A stretch of DNA of 64,000 nucleotides from Lachnospiraceae bacterium. Its GTDB lineage: Bacteria; Bacillota; Clostridia; Lachnospirales; Lachnospiraceae. Below, one piece after another: positions 54,503-63,404 of the stretch. Position 1 is the stretch's first letter; the number at the start of each line of letters is the position of its first letter. The translations under genes were made by a program, and so were the position numbers. The notes beneath the pieces are model-generated. The model was not told the origin of the DNA and searched no databases. It saw only the letters and a list, made by a program, of their open reading frames with translations. The stretch spans positions 1-64,000 of the forward strand of contig JAAZZQ010000037.1 in assembly GCA_014239155.1 (NCBI GenBank). Reading direction: 5' to 3'.

Positions 54503-55585
54503 TTATAGCCACAATAAATAGCTAATGCCAAAAACTACGGCACTGATAACGCCCCATAATCCAAACAGCCATCTTATAAAGGCGCCGTTGTCCACTGGCA
54601 GATTACCAACGAATTTCCCCGTCTGCCCATTCATTGCAAAAACATACTTGTTATTTTTCCACGTCGTATTTAAAATCCACACCGGATACAATGCATATTT
54701 TGCCTCGCCGTTGTGCAGACGCACACTTGTAGATTCCGGAATAACAGAAACATAGCCTTGTACAGTCCCTGCAAAACTATCCTGTGTGCTTTTCTTAATG
54801 CGCTCATTTGCGCGCTCAATACTCTGTTTCGCATCCACATCATATTTATCTGCAAGGTATCCTGCTAAATAAGCAGTCTGAAAATCCACCGCCTCCGAAA
54901 ATTGAAACGGTTCTATGGATTCCATTAAATCATCTGGCATTTTAGAAGAGCCATCCACTGGAACGCGCTCAAAATCAATTGTTCCGCCGCGCATCACCGC
55001 ATAATGACTTGTCTTTGTATAGTGATAGTTGCTGTCACTCCAACTGCGTACTTTTGTTGCCCTGTAGCGGATATTTGCTTCCGCCTTCGCGTCAAAGAGC
55101 CAAAATGGTACATAAATGCCTTTCACTTCATCTATATGGTTTTGGTCCTTAAATACTTTTGGCAAAAAAGGCTTGTTCTTATAATGTTTATTTAGCGCTT
55201 CTTTTGCCGCTTTTTTATCCAATTTAAATGGAATCACATAATCTGGTTTTAACGCGCCAGAAAATTGTCCCATCATCACCACAGGATTTCCGCAATAAGG
55301 GCAGGAAGTTGCCGCAGTATTTTCATCACCGACAATTTCTCCGCCGCAGGATTTGCATACATATGTTCTGAGCTTATCCATCTCATCTGACTGCCACTCA
55401 GAACTTGCCGAAATGTTCCAATCCATCTGGTCCGCCTGCTCGTTTTTTAGTTCATCATCATATCCTGCTAATGTCTCCATCTCAAACTCTGTATCACAGA
55501 AGGGACATTTCATTTTCTGAATTGAACTGTCAAAAGCAATTGCACCGCCACAGCAGGGACATTTATATTCTTTTAATTCCGCCAT
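54503..55585 (-). CDS. Zinc-ribbon membrane protein (YdjG-like)
   Basis: 360 residues with two zinc ribbons at the N-terminus: CPCCGG with CPFC, and CKSCGG with CPYCGN. A long middle domain follows (YVPFWLFDAKAEANIRYRA, AKYALYPVWILNTTW) and a C-terminal membrane segment at about 338-358. The pattern matches the TFIIB-like zinc-ribbon proteins found beside SPFH and TPM proteins. It starts 5 bp after the SPFH gene stop codon and ends 17 bp before the TPM gene, so the three form one operon. Confidence 0.82.
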   Translation of the reverse strand: MAELKEYKCPCCGGAIAFDSSIQKMKCPFCDTEFEMETLAGYDDELKNEQADQMDWNISASSEWQSDEMDKLRTYVCKSCGGEIVGDENTAATSCPYCGNPVVMMGQFSGALKPDYVIPFKLDKKAAKEALNKHYKNKPFLPKVFKDQNHIDEVKGIYVPFWLFDAKAEANIRYRATKVRSWSDSNYHYTKTSHYAVMRGGTIDFERVPVDGSSKMPDDLMESIEPFQFSEAVDFQTAYLAGYLADKYDVDAKQSIERANERIKKSTQDSFAGTVQGYVSVIPESTSVRLHNGEAKYALYPVWILNTTWKNNKYVFAMNGQTGKFVGNLPVDNGAFIRWLFGLWGVISAVVFGISYLLWL

Positions 55586-55590
55586 TCGTG

Positions 55591-56910
55591 CTATCTCCTG
55601 TCACTCTCGTCAAAAACATCTCCACACTCTGGGCAGAATTTCGGCGGGTGCGCAGGATCTTCTGGCTCCCAGCCACACTTGTCACAGCGATAAAGCGGTG
55701 TGCCTTCCGGCTTCTTTGCACCGCAATTTTGACAGAACTTTCCTTTATTCACAGTGCCACAAGAACAGGTCCATCCATTGTCCGCAGGCTTTGGCGCACC
55801 ACATTCTGGACAGAATTTACCTGTTGAGACAGCGCCACAGGAACATTTCCAACTGTCAGCGGAAGACGCCGCAGGTGTTGGTGGCGCGGAGGTGGGCGCC
55901 TGTTGCTGTCCCATAGCAAACAAGTTCTGTGCATTCATGCCGCCTACATTCATTGCCATACCCATACCAACAAAGCCATTCATTGCGCCCGCTGCATTTC
56001 CAGCCGCTGTGCGCATAGCATCTGCCTGTGCACCTGCCAGCGTAGCGCCCGCCATATTTGGATTCTGCAAAACCGCTGTGCGCTGAAGCTGCTTAATCAT
56101 CTCTGCATCCTCTGGTGGCAGAGAGACAGAACCAAGCGCAATGCTCACAACTTTTAATCCGCGCAGTTTGCCCCATTTTGTAGAGAGCGCGGCGTTCATC
56201 GCCTCCTCTAATTCTGTATTGTGAGAGACAATTTGATTGGGGCGCAACTCCAATTCAGACAACTTGCCAAACGCAGGCTGCAATGCACTGATAAATTCTG
56301 TTTTTAACTGGCTCTCAATCTCGTCTCTCGTGTATGCCTGTTCTACATTGCCACAGACTTTTGTGTAAAATAAAAGTGGGTCCGCTATCATGTACGAATA
56401 CACACCAGAACAGCGAATAGAAACATCTACATCTAATCCAAGCCTAGAATCCACCACCCGAAAAGGAATCGGATTTGGAGTGCCAAATTTATTGTCCATA
56501 ATTTCCTTGACATTAAAATAATACACGCGCTGATCTTTTCCAGTATCGCCTCCATAAGTAAAACGCTTTCCTATTGTGCGAAAGGTATCTGTAATCCCTT
56601 TTCCAAGACTACCAGAAAAAATACTTGGTTCTGTAGAAGAATCATATGTAAATTCCCCTGGTTCCGCGCAGACCTCAACAACCTTTCCCTGCTCCACAAT
56701 TATCATACACTGTCCATCCGCCACAGCAATGCCTGACCCATTAGAGATAATATTGTCATTTCCCTTTGTATTGGAAGAGCGGCTGCTTACACGCTTCTGT
56801 CCTTTTACCACCAACACATCTTGATCGAGCGCATCACAGTAGAAAAACTCCTTCCACTGATCGGCAAGCGTGCCGCCTGCTGCCCCCAATGCCGCTTTGA
56901 TAAGTCCCAT
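55591..56910 (-). CDS. SPFH-domain protein with C-terminal zinc ribbons (YdjI-like)
   Basis: 439 residues. An SPFH/Band-7 domain covers about 20-250 (QDVLVVKGQKRVSSRSSNTK, LGLDVDVSIRCSGVYSYMI). A Met/Gly/Ala-rich segment follows, then three zinc-ribbon units at the end (CSCGAVSTGKFCPECGA, CSCGTVNKGKFCQNCGA, CDKCGW with CPECGD). It is often annotated as a virion core-like protein. Bacillus YdjI has this layout and recruits PspA to the membrane. No pspA is present in this window. The start follows AGAAAGGAGTATTTTT. Confidence 0.87.
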   Translation of the reverse strand: MGLIKAALGAAGGTLADQWKEFFYCDALDQDVLVVKGQKRVSSRSSNTKGNDNIISNGSGIAVADGQCMIIVEQGKVVEVCAEPGEFTYDSSTEPSIFSGSLGKGITDTFRTIGKRFTYGGDTGKDQRVYYFNVKEIMDNKFGTPNPIPFRVVDSRLGLDVDVSIRCSGVYSYMIADPLLFYTKVCGNVEQAYTRDEIESQLKTEFISALQPAFGKLSELELRPNQIVSHNTELEEAMNAALSTKWGKLRGLKVVSIALGSVSLPPEDAEMIKQLQRTAVLQNPNMAGATLAGAQADAMRTAAGNAAGAMNGFVGMGMAMNVGGMNAQNLFAMGQQQAPTSAPPTPAASSADSWKCSCGAVSTGKFCPECGAPKPADNGWTCSCGTVNKGKFCQNCGAKKPEGTPLYRCDKCGWEPEDPAHPPKFCPECGDVFDESDRR

Positions 56911-57031
56911 AAAAATACTCCTTTCTGTATTCTTTTACAGAATTCTTAAATTTATTTTCTTACTCATTATATCAAGTCTTTTATGTAACGGCTAGACTCA
57001 ATTATAAAAAATAAAAATTTTATACAGAATG

Positions 57032-57059
57032 AAAAAACAGCCACCCATCTTGGGTGGCT
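57032..57059 (-). terminator. Terminator of ftsH
   Basis: Perfect stem AGCCACCC/GGGTGGCT with a 5-nt loop, followed on the minus strand by GTTTTTTC. It lies 8 nt after the ftsH stop codon. Confidence 0.93.
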
Positions 57060-57066
57060 AAAATAC

Positions 57067-58869
57067 TTAGGCAAACAACGCCTCAAACTCATCTCTGCCA
57101 ATTTTCTCCTTCTCAAGAAGAAGATCCGCGCAGGCATGCAATACCTTTTCATTTTTCAAAATAATATCTTTTGCCTTCTTATAGCAATCATCTACAATTG
57201 CCTTAACTTCAATGTCAATCTCTCCGGCAACCGCTTCAGAATGACTTCTGGTATGTGCCAAATCACGCCCAATAAATACTTCGTTGTCCTCCTCGTCATA
57301 ATTAATAACACCAATATTCTCGGAAAAGCCAAATTTCGTTACCATCGCTCTTGCCACTTTGGTCGCCTTTTTAATATCACTTGAAGCACCTGTTGTCACA
57401 TCATCAAAAATAATTTCTTCCGCGATGCGCCCACCAAGCGACACCATAATATCCTGCAACATTCTACCCTTGGTGTTAAACATCTCATCTCGCTCTGGAA
57501 GTGGCATGGTGTAGCCTGCTGCGCCAAGTCCTGTCGGTATAATAGAAACCGTATAGACTGGTCCTACATCTGGCAGTATATGAAACAGTATCGCATGTCC
57601 TGCCTCATGGTAAGCTGTAATCTTTTTCTCTTTCTCTGAGATAATGCGGCTCTTTTTCTCCGCGCCAATTCCAACTTTAATAAAAGACTTTTTAATATCA
57701 TCTTGTTTAATAAAAGCACGGTTTTCCTTTGCAGCCTGAATCGCAGACTCATTTAAAAGATTTTCAAGATCTGCTCCAGTAAATCCTGCTGTTGTCTGCG
57801 CCACTTGTTTTAAATCCACATCTTCTGAGAGCGGTTTGTTTCTGGCATGTACATTGAGAATTTCCTCTCTGCCACCTACATCTGGCGGAGAGACTGTAAT
57901 TTTTCTGTCAAAGCGCCCCGGGCGCAAAATTGCTGGGTCAAGAATATCAACACGGTTTGTCGCCGCCATCACAATAATGCCCTCGTTTGTGCCAAATCCA
58001 TCCATCTCTACCAACATTTGATTCAAGGTCTGTTCCCGCTCATCATGACCGCCACCCATTCCAGTACCACGGCGCCTTGCCACAGCGTCAATCTCGTCAA
58101 TGAACACAATGCAGGGTGCATTTTTCTTTGCCTCCGCAAAGAGATCACGCACTCTTGATGCACCCACACCGACAAACATCTCCACAAAATCAGAACCAGA
58201 TATAGAAAAAAACGGCACATTTGCCTCGCCGGCAATCGCTTTTGCAAGCAGGGTTTTACCCGTACCGGGTGCACCCTCAAGCAATACACCCTTTGGAATC
58301 CTTGCGCCAACCTTTGTGTATTTTCCAGGGTCCTTTAGAAAATCCACAATCTCCTCAAGGTCCTCCTTCTCCTCCTTCAGACCTGCCACATCCTTCAATG
58401 TGACTTCGCCGCCAGTCATAAGACGCGCCCTGCTCTTTCCAAAATTCATCATCTTTCCGCCGCTGTTTCCAGCATTTTGGGCATTCATCATACTAAACAT
58501 AAACACGACGACTACCAATAACATCAACAATGGCAAAAGCTCTGTGATAAACCAATTCTCCTGCGGCACATCTTTCACAATGGGCTCAATATTGTAGTTC
58601 TTTACAATCTCCTGCGCCTCAACAACATCAGATACATAGAGATTTCGCTGCTGATTATCCTTTAATGTAACGCGCAGCATACCTGTTGGCACCTGAACAT
58701 TTGGGTGAATTTCTACATCTACAACAAGACCTTCCTCCATCTCAGAAATCAACTGTCCCATTGTGTAGGAGCCGCTGCCACCACTGTTGGTACTCGCCCA
58801 AATCAATACTAGCACCAATATCAGTATAAATATAAATGTTAAATTAATTCCTTTTGCACCTTTTCCCAA
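57067..58869 (-). CDS. ftsH: ATP-dependent zinc metalloprotease FtsH
   Basis: 600 residues: membrane segments at about 8-25 and 110-128, the AAA domain with Walker A GAPGTGKT at about 197-204, Walker B IVFIDEID, the second region of homology around RPGRFDR, and the protease site HEAGH at about 420-424 with a distant metal-binding Asp. It degrades membrane and short-lived regulatory proteins as a hexamer. Start is TTG after GGGAGGAGA. It follows hpt and tilS in the classical Firmicute order. Confidence 0.97.
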   Translation of the reverse strand: MGKGAKGINLTFIFILILVLVLIWASTNSGGSGSYTMGQLISEMEEGLVVDVEIHPNVQVPTGMLRVTLKDNQQRNLYVSDVVEAQEIVKNYNIEPIVKDVPQENWFITELLPLLMLLVVVVFMFSMMNAQNAGNSGGKMMNFGKSRARLMTGGEVTLKDVAGLKEEKEDLEEIVDFLKDPGKYTKVGARIPKGVLLEGAPGTGKTLLAKAIAGEANVPFFSISGSDFVEMFVGVGASRVRDLFAEAKKNAPCIVFIDEIDAVARRRGTGMGGGHDEREQTLNQMLVEMDGFGTNEGIIVMAATNRVDILDPAILRPGRFDRKITVSPPDVGGREEILNVHARNKPLSEDVDLKQVAQTTAGFTGADLENLLNESAIQAAKENRAFIKQDDIKKSFIKVGIGAEKKSRIISEKEKKITAYHEAGHAILFHILPDVGPVYTVSIIPTGLGAAGYTMPLPERDEMFNTKGRMLQDIMVSLGGRIAEEIIFDDVTTGASSDIKKATKVARAMVTKFGFSENIGVINYDEEDNEVFIGRDLAHTRSHSEAVAGEIDIEVKAIVDDCYKKAKDIILKNEKVLHACADLLLEKEKIGRDEFEALFA

Positions 58870-58898
58870 TTTCTGTCTCCTCCCGGTCCTGCCACTGC

Positions 58899-59429
58899 TT
58901 ATTCTTCGTCAAACGTAACCACTCCAATATATGGAAGATTTCTATAACGCTGATCATAGTCAAGACCATAACCTACCACAAATTTGTCAGGTATCTCAAA
59001 ACCTGTGTAGTCCACCTTCACATCAACCACACGCCGCTCCGGCTTGTCAAGAAGTGTACACAGCCTCATGCTCTTTGGCCCACGCTGCCCTAACAATTCC
59101 AGCAGATAACTTAGCGTTCTGCCAGAATCCACAATATCCTCTACGACAATCACATCCTTATCCTTTAAGGGCTCATCTAAGTCCTTTACAATCTTTACAA
59201 CCCCACTTGATTTTGTGCTCCCGCCATAACTTGACACAGACATAAAATCCAGGGATACAGGAACTGTGATTCGCTTGGCAAGTTCACACATAAAAAAACT
59301 GCCACCTTTGAGCACACACACCAAATGAACCTGCCTACCAGCATAGTCGCGGCTAATCTGCTCACCAATCGCGTTTATCCTATCGTTTACCTCGTCTTCC
59401 GTCAGCATGACTTCAATCTTTTCAGCCAT
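58899..59429 (-). CDS. hpt: Hypoxanthine phosphoribosyltransferase
   Basis: A 176-residue type I phosphoribosyltransferase with the PRPP loop [14 protein letters not shown] at about 94-107, [15 protein letters not shown] and [20 protein letters not shown]. It salvages hypoxanthine and guanine. It lies between tilS and ftsH as in Bacillus; repeat copy B is inserted in the 204-bp gap upstream. Start after AGGAGG. Confidence 0.96.
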   Translation of the reverse strand: MAEKIEVMLTEDEVNDRINAIGEQISRDYAGRQVHLVCVLKGGSFFMCELAKRITVPVSLDFMSVSSYGGSTKSSGVVKIVKDLDEPLKDKDVIVVEDIVDSGRTLSYLLELLGQRGPKSMRLCTLLDKPERRVVDVKVDYTGFEIPDKFVVGYGLDYDQRYRNLPYIGVVTFDEE

Positions 59430-59468
59430 AATTCGGTCCTCCTTTGTTTAACATACACCTGACAGTGC

Positions 59469-59623
59469 GTAACAGTTCAGCCTTTGGCTTCCTGTTACAA
59501 GCATCAAGCCATGCATAATCGCTTCGCGGTGTCAAAGCCACGTACCGTGGCTTGATGCATCTCAACTACTACGCTTTCCCACGGACTTTGCAGCGCAGTG
59601 CAAAGTCCTGTCTGAACTGTTAC
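59469..59623 (+). repeat. Hairpin-rich miniature element, copy B, with 8-bp target duplication
   Basis: A 155-bp element between tilS and hpt. Ends GTAACAGTTCAG (59469-59480) and CTGAACTGTTAC (59612-59623) are 12-bp perfect inverted repeats. It is flanked on both sides by GACAGTGC (59461-59468 and 59624-59631), a perfect 8-bp direct repeat. Inside: left hairpin (TAACAG...CTGTTA), central stems (ATCGC-TTC-GCGGT and AAGCCACG/CGTGGCTT) and right stem GGACTTTGCA/TGCAAAGTCC. No coding capacity. Confidence 0.85.
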
Positions 59624-59633
59624 GACAGTGCAC

Positions 59634-61097
59634 TTATGAATCCTCAGCATTTGTGTGCCTAAAAACAACGCACAAAATCGTCTTTGTCTGTTCACTCACT
59701 TTATAATAATTGCTGATTCGCTCACCCACAATCCACATAATGTGTCTGTCATCTGCTAGGAGACAAATCTGATCCCGGTCCTTTTGCGGAATCTTGCGAT
59801 CAACAAAGTACGATTTTAATGTTTTGCGTTGATTCATGGAATTTACTGTCAAATAATCCCCCGGCCTACGAGTTCTTATGACAATATTATTTTTTATTTT
59901 ACCATAATCAAACCATTTCGTATACTTATTTTGCGGAATATTTTCAAAATCAATGCCATTTTTTCCCACAGGAATTATTTTTATCTGCATCTTTTGATGT
60001 ACACCAATAAAAAATACAAGTTCCTCTCCCGCAAAAAGTGCATTCTGTTCTTCTACAGACAACGCAATCTCTGGAAACCCTATTGCCTGATTTGTTTTTT
60101 GTGTCACACAATCCGTAGAAATTTTGTACAAAGAAACACCTGTGTAGGTGCGCTCTGCTCGCAAATGATGTGGAAGCATCACAGTTCTTCCGCATTGACT
60201 GTCCATCAGTGCTTGCACTTGTCTGACATGAATTGCCTCCAAATCCTTACCGCTGCCAGATGCCTGTGCTAACACTGCAAAAATCACATATCCTTGTATT
60301 GTCGTGTGAAGCTGCAAAAACTGCTCCTTATCAATCTGAAAAACTTCTTTATCGAATTCTTTATCCACTTTGACACAAGCGGCAACTCCCTGTTTTGTAA
60401 ACTCTGCAATCAATTCATACGCATCTTTTATCTGCTCACAGGCATTATAAATATGGTCCACTGTCGCTGTGTTGATTTTTTTTTCCGCAGTATCCAAAAT
60501 ATGGTGCCGAATAATGTTCCTTGAATAATTATCTTCCAAATTGGTGCTATCTATGCAATATGGCATGTTTCTTTCCCGCAGAAACGCTTCAATCTCACTC
60601 CGCGACAGACATAGTAATGGTCGAATAATTGTATCGCGCACAGGCTGTATTCCTGTCAATCCCTTTAATGAGGTCCCTCGAAATAAATGAAACAAAAACG
60701 TTTCACAGCAGTCATTTTTGTTGTGTGCAACAGCAATTTTTCCTTTCTTTTTCCCCAACTCCCGCGCAAATGCATTGTAACGCGCAATACGCCCTGCCTC
60801 TTCCGTGGAAATATGGTGTTGTTGTGCCAGTGCACACACATCTTCTTCCACCAGTGTAAAAGGAATTTGTTCTATACTGCAAATTATTCGTACATATTCT
60901 GCATCCTTCGCGGCATCTGTCCGTATCAAATGATTGACATGCACTACGCGCAACTCAATTGGAACCTGCTTGCGAAATTCCAGAAGCATCAGAAGCAGGC
61001 AGACAGAGTCTGCCCCTCCTGACACGCCCGCCACAATGCAGTCGCCCTTTTCAATCATTTGATGTTCGTCAATATACTGCAACACTTTCTTTATCAT
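59634..61097 (-). CDS. tilS: tRNA(Ile)-lysidine synthetase
   Basis: A 487-residue N-type ATP pyrophosphatase with the PP-loop VSGGADSVCLLLML at about 24-37, the family HNKNDCCETFLFHLFRGTSLKGLTGI block and the C-terminal TilS domain (IRTRRPGDYLTVNSMNQRKTLKSYFVDRKIPQKDRD). It modifies C34 of the tRNA-Ile that reads AUA; this is essential. It follows spoIIE by 56 bp. The start has GAGGAAGT at 4-9 nt. The 3' end lies 2 bp from the repeat's flanking duplication. Confidence 0.95.
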   Translation of the reverse strand: MIKKVLQYIDEHQMIEKGDCIVAGVSGGADSVCLLLMLLEFRKQVPIELRVVHVNHLIRTDAAKDAEYVRIICSIEQIPFTLVEEDVCALAQQHHISTEEAGRIARYNAFARELGKKKGKIAVAHNKNDCCETFLFHLFRGTSLKGLTGIQPVRDTIIRPLLCLSRSEIEAFLRERNMPYCIDSTNLEDNYSRNIIRHHILDTAEKKINTATVDHIYNACEQIKDAYELIAEFTKQGVAACVKVDKEFDKEVFQIDKEQFLQLHTTIQGYVIFAVLAQASGSGKDLEAIHVRQVQALMDSQCGRTVMLPHHLRAERTYTGVSLYKISTDCVTQKTNQAIGFPEIALSVEEQNALFAGEELVFFIGVHQKMQIKIIPVGKNGIDFENIPQNKYTKWFDYGKIKNNIVIRTRRPGDYLTVNSMNQRKTLKSYFVDRKIPQKDRDQICLLADDRHIMWIVGERISNYYKVSEQTKTILCVVFRHTNAEDS

Positions 61098-61153
61098 TTG
61101 TACTTCCTCAAAAGCGAACTAGATACCCGCATAATACAGTTAAAAGCAATTGT

Positions 61154-62407
61154 CTATACAGCCTCCTCACGCCGTTTTACGCAGCAGGTAAGAACGGTCA
61201 TGTCATCTCGAATCCGCCCACCATCACTGTTAATAGCACACTGCAAAAGATAGTCTGCCATCTCCTTAGGATTGATAATATGGCTTCTTGAAATCATTTC
61301 CCGTGTCCTGCCTACCATCTCTCTGTCAATTGCATCTAAGATTCCGTCAGACACCATGACAAGCATATCTGTATCTGTCAGCTTGACACTCTGCGTAATT
61401 GGGCTTAACTCCTCCATGCTGCCAATTGGAAGGGTGTCCGCCGACACCTCATCCACCCAATTTCCGCGCTTAATATAGCTTGCCGCTGCACCTGCCTTGA
61501 TAAACTCTGCCTCTCCTGTCAGCAGATTGACTGCGCACAAGTCAAGCGTTGTCAGGTTACAGCAACCATTCTGCGCGGCAATTGCACCGTTGACCATAGC
61601 AAACGCCTTCTCCTTTGGAAATCCCGCCTCCAAAAAACGCTCCATAAACTCAATCACTGCTTGGCTGTCCCGACACGCTTGTACACCGCTCCCCATACCA
61701 TCTGCAATCATAACAATCATTTGATTTTGATTATATTCCTCCACAGAGAAATTGTCACCTGAAATTTTTTCATCTTCTCGCACTGCGCGGGAAATCGCGC
61801 TCAAAACTTTATATTTGGGTTCATCCTCATAGATAAAAGTATGGTATCCTCGCTCAATTCTCAGTGCGCTCTCCGCAGACAAAACAAGGCTTCTGCCAAA
61901 AAATTCTGAGAGTAGCCCCCCTAAAACACTTGCTGGTACTCCATGCTTGCTAATTGTGCGCGCCTCAATGCTGATTTTGGTTCCGCAGCGGCCATCAGCA
62001 GCGGTCCCATAGTTTCCAGCATCGCCGCCTTCCAGAAAAATTAATCCATGCACAATAATACCGCGCTTTTTTAAATATTGTATCAAGGTCCGTTTCTTAT
62101 GTGCCATTGGAACACTAAAATGCACAACGGTGTCTGCGACATCAGCAAACGCATCTGAAATCTCCTCAAGATGATTTGCAAAAACCTCCTTAGTCTCCTG
62201 TATTTGTTTCTGGTAGAGCATGTCCTTTCTGTCAATACAAGCATAATCTGCATCTGGTATGCCGCGATAGAGCTTTGCCAACTCCTCATATGTCTCTGAC
62301 AAACAATAGAGTTTTCGCTTGCTATATCCATTAAACAAATATCCTTCTGTGATTTTTAATTTATTTTCTGCCTCTCGCGAAGCCTTTGGTGTCCATACTT
62401 TCAACAT
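61154..62407 (-). CDS. spoIIE: Stage II sporulation protein E, membrane-less form
   Basis: 417 residues comprising a linker region and a complete PP2C-type phosphatase domain: MIVMIADGMGSGVQACRDSQ, LTTLDLCAVNLLTGEAEFIKAGAAASYIKRG, DMLVMVSDGILDA and RIRDDMTVLTCCV carry the metal-binding Asp residues. SpoIIE dephosphorylates SpoIIAA to activate sigma-F in the forespore. Canonical SpoIIE is about 800 residues with about ten membrane segments; these are absent here, and the frame upstream is non-coding. Position before tilS is canonical. Start after GGGGGACAATGTT. Confidence 0.85.
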   Translation of the reverse strand: MLKVWTPKASREAENKLKITEGYLFNGYSKRKLYCLSETYEELAKLYRGIPDADYACIDRKDMLYQKQIQETKEVFANHLEEISDAFADVADTVVHFSVPMAHKKRTLIQYLKKRGIIVHGLIFLEGGDAGNYGTAADGRCGTKISIEARTISKHGVPASVLGGLLSEFFGRSLVLSAESALRIERGYHTFIYEDEPKYKVLSAISRAVREDEKISGDNFSVEEYNQNQMIVMIADGMGSGVQACRDSQAVIEFMERFLEAGFPKEKAFAMVNGAIAAQNGCCNLTTLDLCAVNLLTGEAEFIKAGAAASYIKRGNWVDEVSADTLPIGSMEELSPITQSVKLTDTDMLVMVSDGILDAIDREMVGRTREMISRSHIINPKEMADYLLQCAINSDGGRIRDDMTVLTCCVKRREEAV

Positions 62408-62436
62408 AACATTGTCCCCCTGTTATTCTTCTCCAA

Positions 62437-62465
62437 TAACAGTTCAGCCTTTGGCTTCCTGTTAC
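62437..62465 (+). repeat. Solo left hairpin of the repeat family
   Basis: A 29-bp hairpin starting TAACAGTTCAGCC and ending CTTCCTGTTAC. It is identical to the left hairpin of copy B at 59470-59498. The rest of the element is absent. It sits between the spoIIE promoter and its start codon. Confidence 0.65.
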
Positions 62466-62479
62466 CTTTTCCACTCTTT

Positions 62480-62512
62480 AGTATAAAAGGGAATTCGTTC
62501 ATATTTTGTCAA
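62480..62512 (-). promoter_or_regulatory. spoIIE promoter with 21-bp spacing and Spo0A-like box
   Basis: Minus-strand TTGACA (62512-62507) and TATACT (62485-62480) are 21 bp apart. Spo0A-driven sigma-A promoters of spoIIE and spoIIG in Bacillus share this over-long spacing. TTTTGTCAAA on the plus strand (62504-62513) differs by one base from the Spo0A box core TGTCGAA and overlaps the -35. Confidence 0.55.
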
Positions 62513-62552
62513 ACCTATGCACAGATTTCTAATTTTTTATTGACAAAAATCA

Positions 62553-62586
62553 GCACCGTTATCTAGGATTTTCCCAATAACGGTGC
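62553..62586 (-). terminator. Terminator of the yabP-yabQ-divIC operon
   Basis: GCACCGTTAT pairs with ATAACGGTGC; on the minus strand TGATTTTTGTC follows. It lies 4 nt after the divIC stop codon, separating that operon from spoIIE. Confidence 0.8.
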
Positions 62587-62590
62587 AATG

Positions 62591-62932
62591 TTAATCAATC
62601 TCCTGAAAAATAATCTCATTTTCATACACAAGCCCCAGCTTATCTTTTGCCACTTCCTCCGCATACTTTTTTGTCTTTGTGTAAGTGGCAAACTCCTCAA
62701 GTTCCTTTGCGCGTGCCTCCTCCACTGCAATGAGCTGCAAAAGCTCCTGTTCTTTGGCGGCATATGCCTTTTCCTTCTGTTTTAGGGAGATGGAATGGAT
62801 TCCAACCACACTGGTCGTAATTAGAATCGCAAATGCGGCAATCAGCATTCCAAAGCGATTTTCATTCCTGTCGCGAAGAAACTCTGGCGTTTTTCTTTTT
62901 GTCTTTTTTGTGCTTTTTTTTCTTTCTGCCAT
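62591..62932 (-). CDS. divIC: Septum formation initiator DivIC
   Basis: 113 residues: a basic cytoplasmic tail, a membrane segment at about 30-48 (MLIAAFAILITTSVVGIHSI), then a coiled coil (EKAYAAKEQELLQLIAVEEARAKELEE) and a short end domain. This is the FtsB/DivIC layout; DivIC works with FtsL and DivIB at the division septum. The start, with AAGGAAG, lies 71 bp inside the yabQ reading frame. Confidence 0.88.
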   Translation of the reverse strand: MAERKKSTKKTKRKTPEFLRDRNENRFGMLIAAFAILITTSVVGIHSISLKQKEKAYAAKEQELLQLIAVEEARAKELEEFATYTKTKKYAEEVAKDKLGLVYENEIIFQEID

Positions 62933-63404
62933 ACTTCCTTTTCTCCCTCCTTTGTTTTGCCTTTGTAGCGTGATATAATTTCATATTATGATGAATTGTC
63001 GCACACGTCAACCGAATTTTTTTCATTGCCGCACGTTTTCGACGCTTTATTGGCTCCAACAGCCTCCGAAATAGACGCAACAGATTGCCAATGGTCTTAT
63101 CTATCACAAAATAGCTAACTTTAATAAAAAATTGTCCTATTGTAACAGCATACAGCAACATACCAACTGCTGCACCAAACACTGCTGCAAAACGTATCAC
63201 GCCATTATTTCCATAATATAAAAGAGCAAAACTAAAGCAAAACCAGACAATCCAATATAGAAGGTCCTCCAAATCGACTGCAACCTTACCATGCTTTATC
63301 AATCTCCGAAACAGCCGCAACAAGTCATATGAAAATGCCATACAGGCGCCCGTTGCAATAGAAGCCAACCAGAAGTACCATTCCCTGATAATCTCTCCAC
63401 TCAT
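62862..63404 (-). CDS. yabQ: Spore cortex protein YabQ
   Basis: 180 residues with membrane segments at about 9-30, 45-65 and 70-95, then an extremely basic tail (REKRKYGRKKKKHKKDKKKNAR). The topology and place between yabP and divIC identify YabQ, an outer-forespore-membrane protein needed for cortex formation. It shares TGATG with the yabP stop codon. Its 3' end overlaps divIC by 71 bp in another frame. Confidence 0.88.
   Translation of the reverse strand: MSGEIIREWYFWLASIATGACMAFSYDLLRLFRRLIKHGKVAVDLEDLLYWIVWFCFSFALLYYGNNGVIRFAAVFGAAVGMLLYAVTIGQFFIKVSYFVIDKTIGNLLRLFRRLLEPIKRRKRAAMKKIRLTCATIHHNMKLYHATKAKQRREKRKYGRKKKKHKKDKKKNARVSSRQE

Noticed and set aside
4871-62465. Dispersed hairpin repeats considered as a CRISPR array or REP sequences
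   Set aside because: Copies are far apart with no regular spacers, and they are longer than REPs with terminal inverted repeats and flanking duplications.
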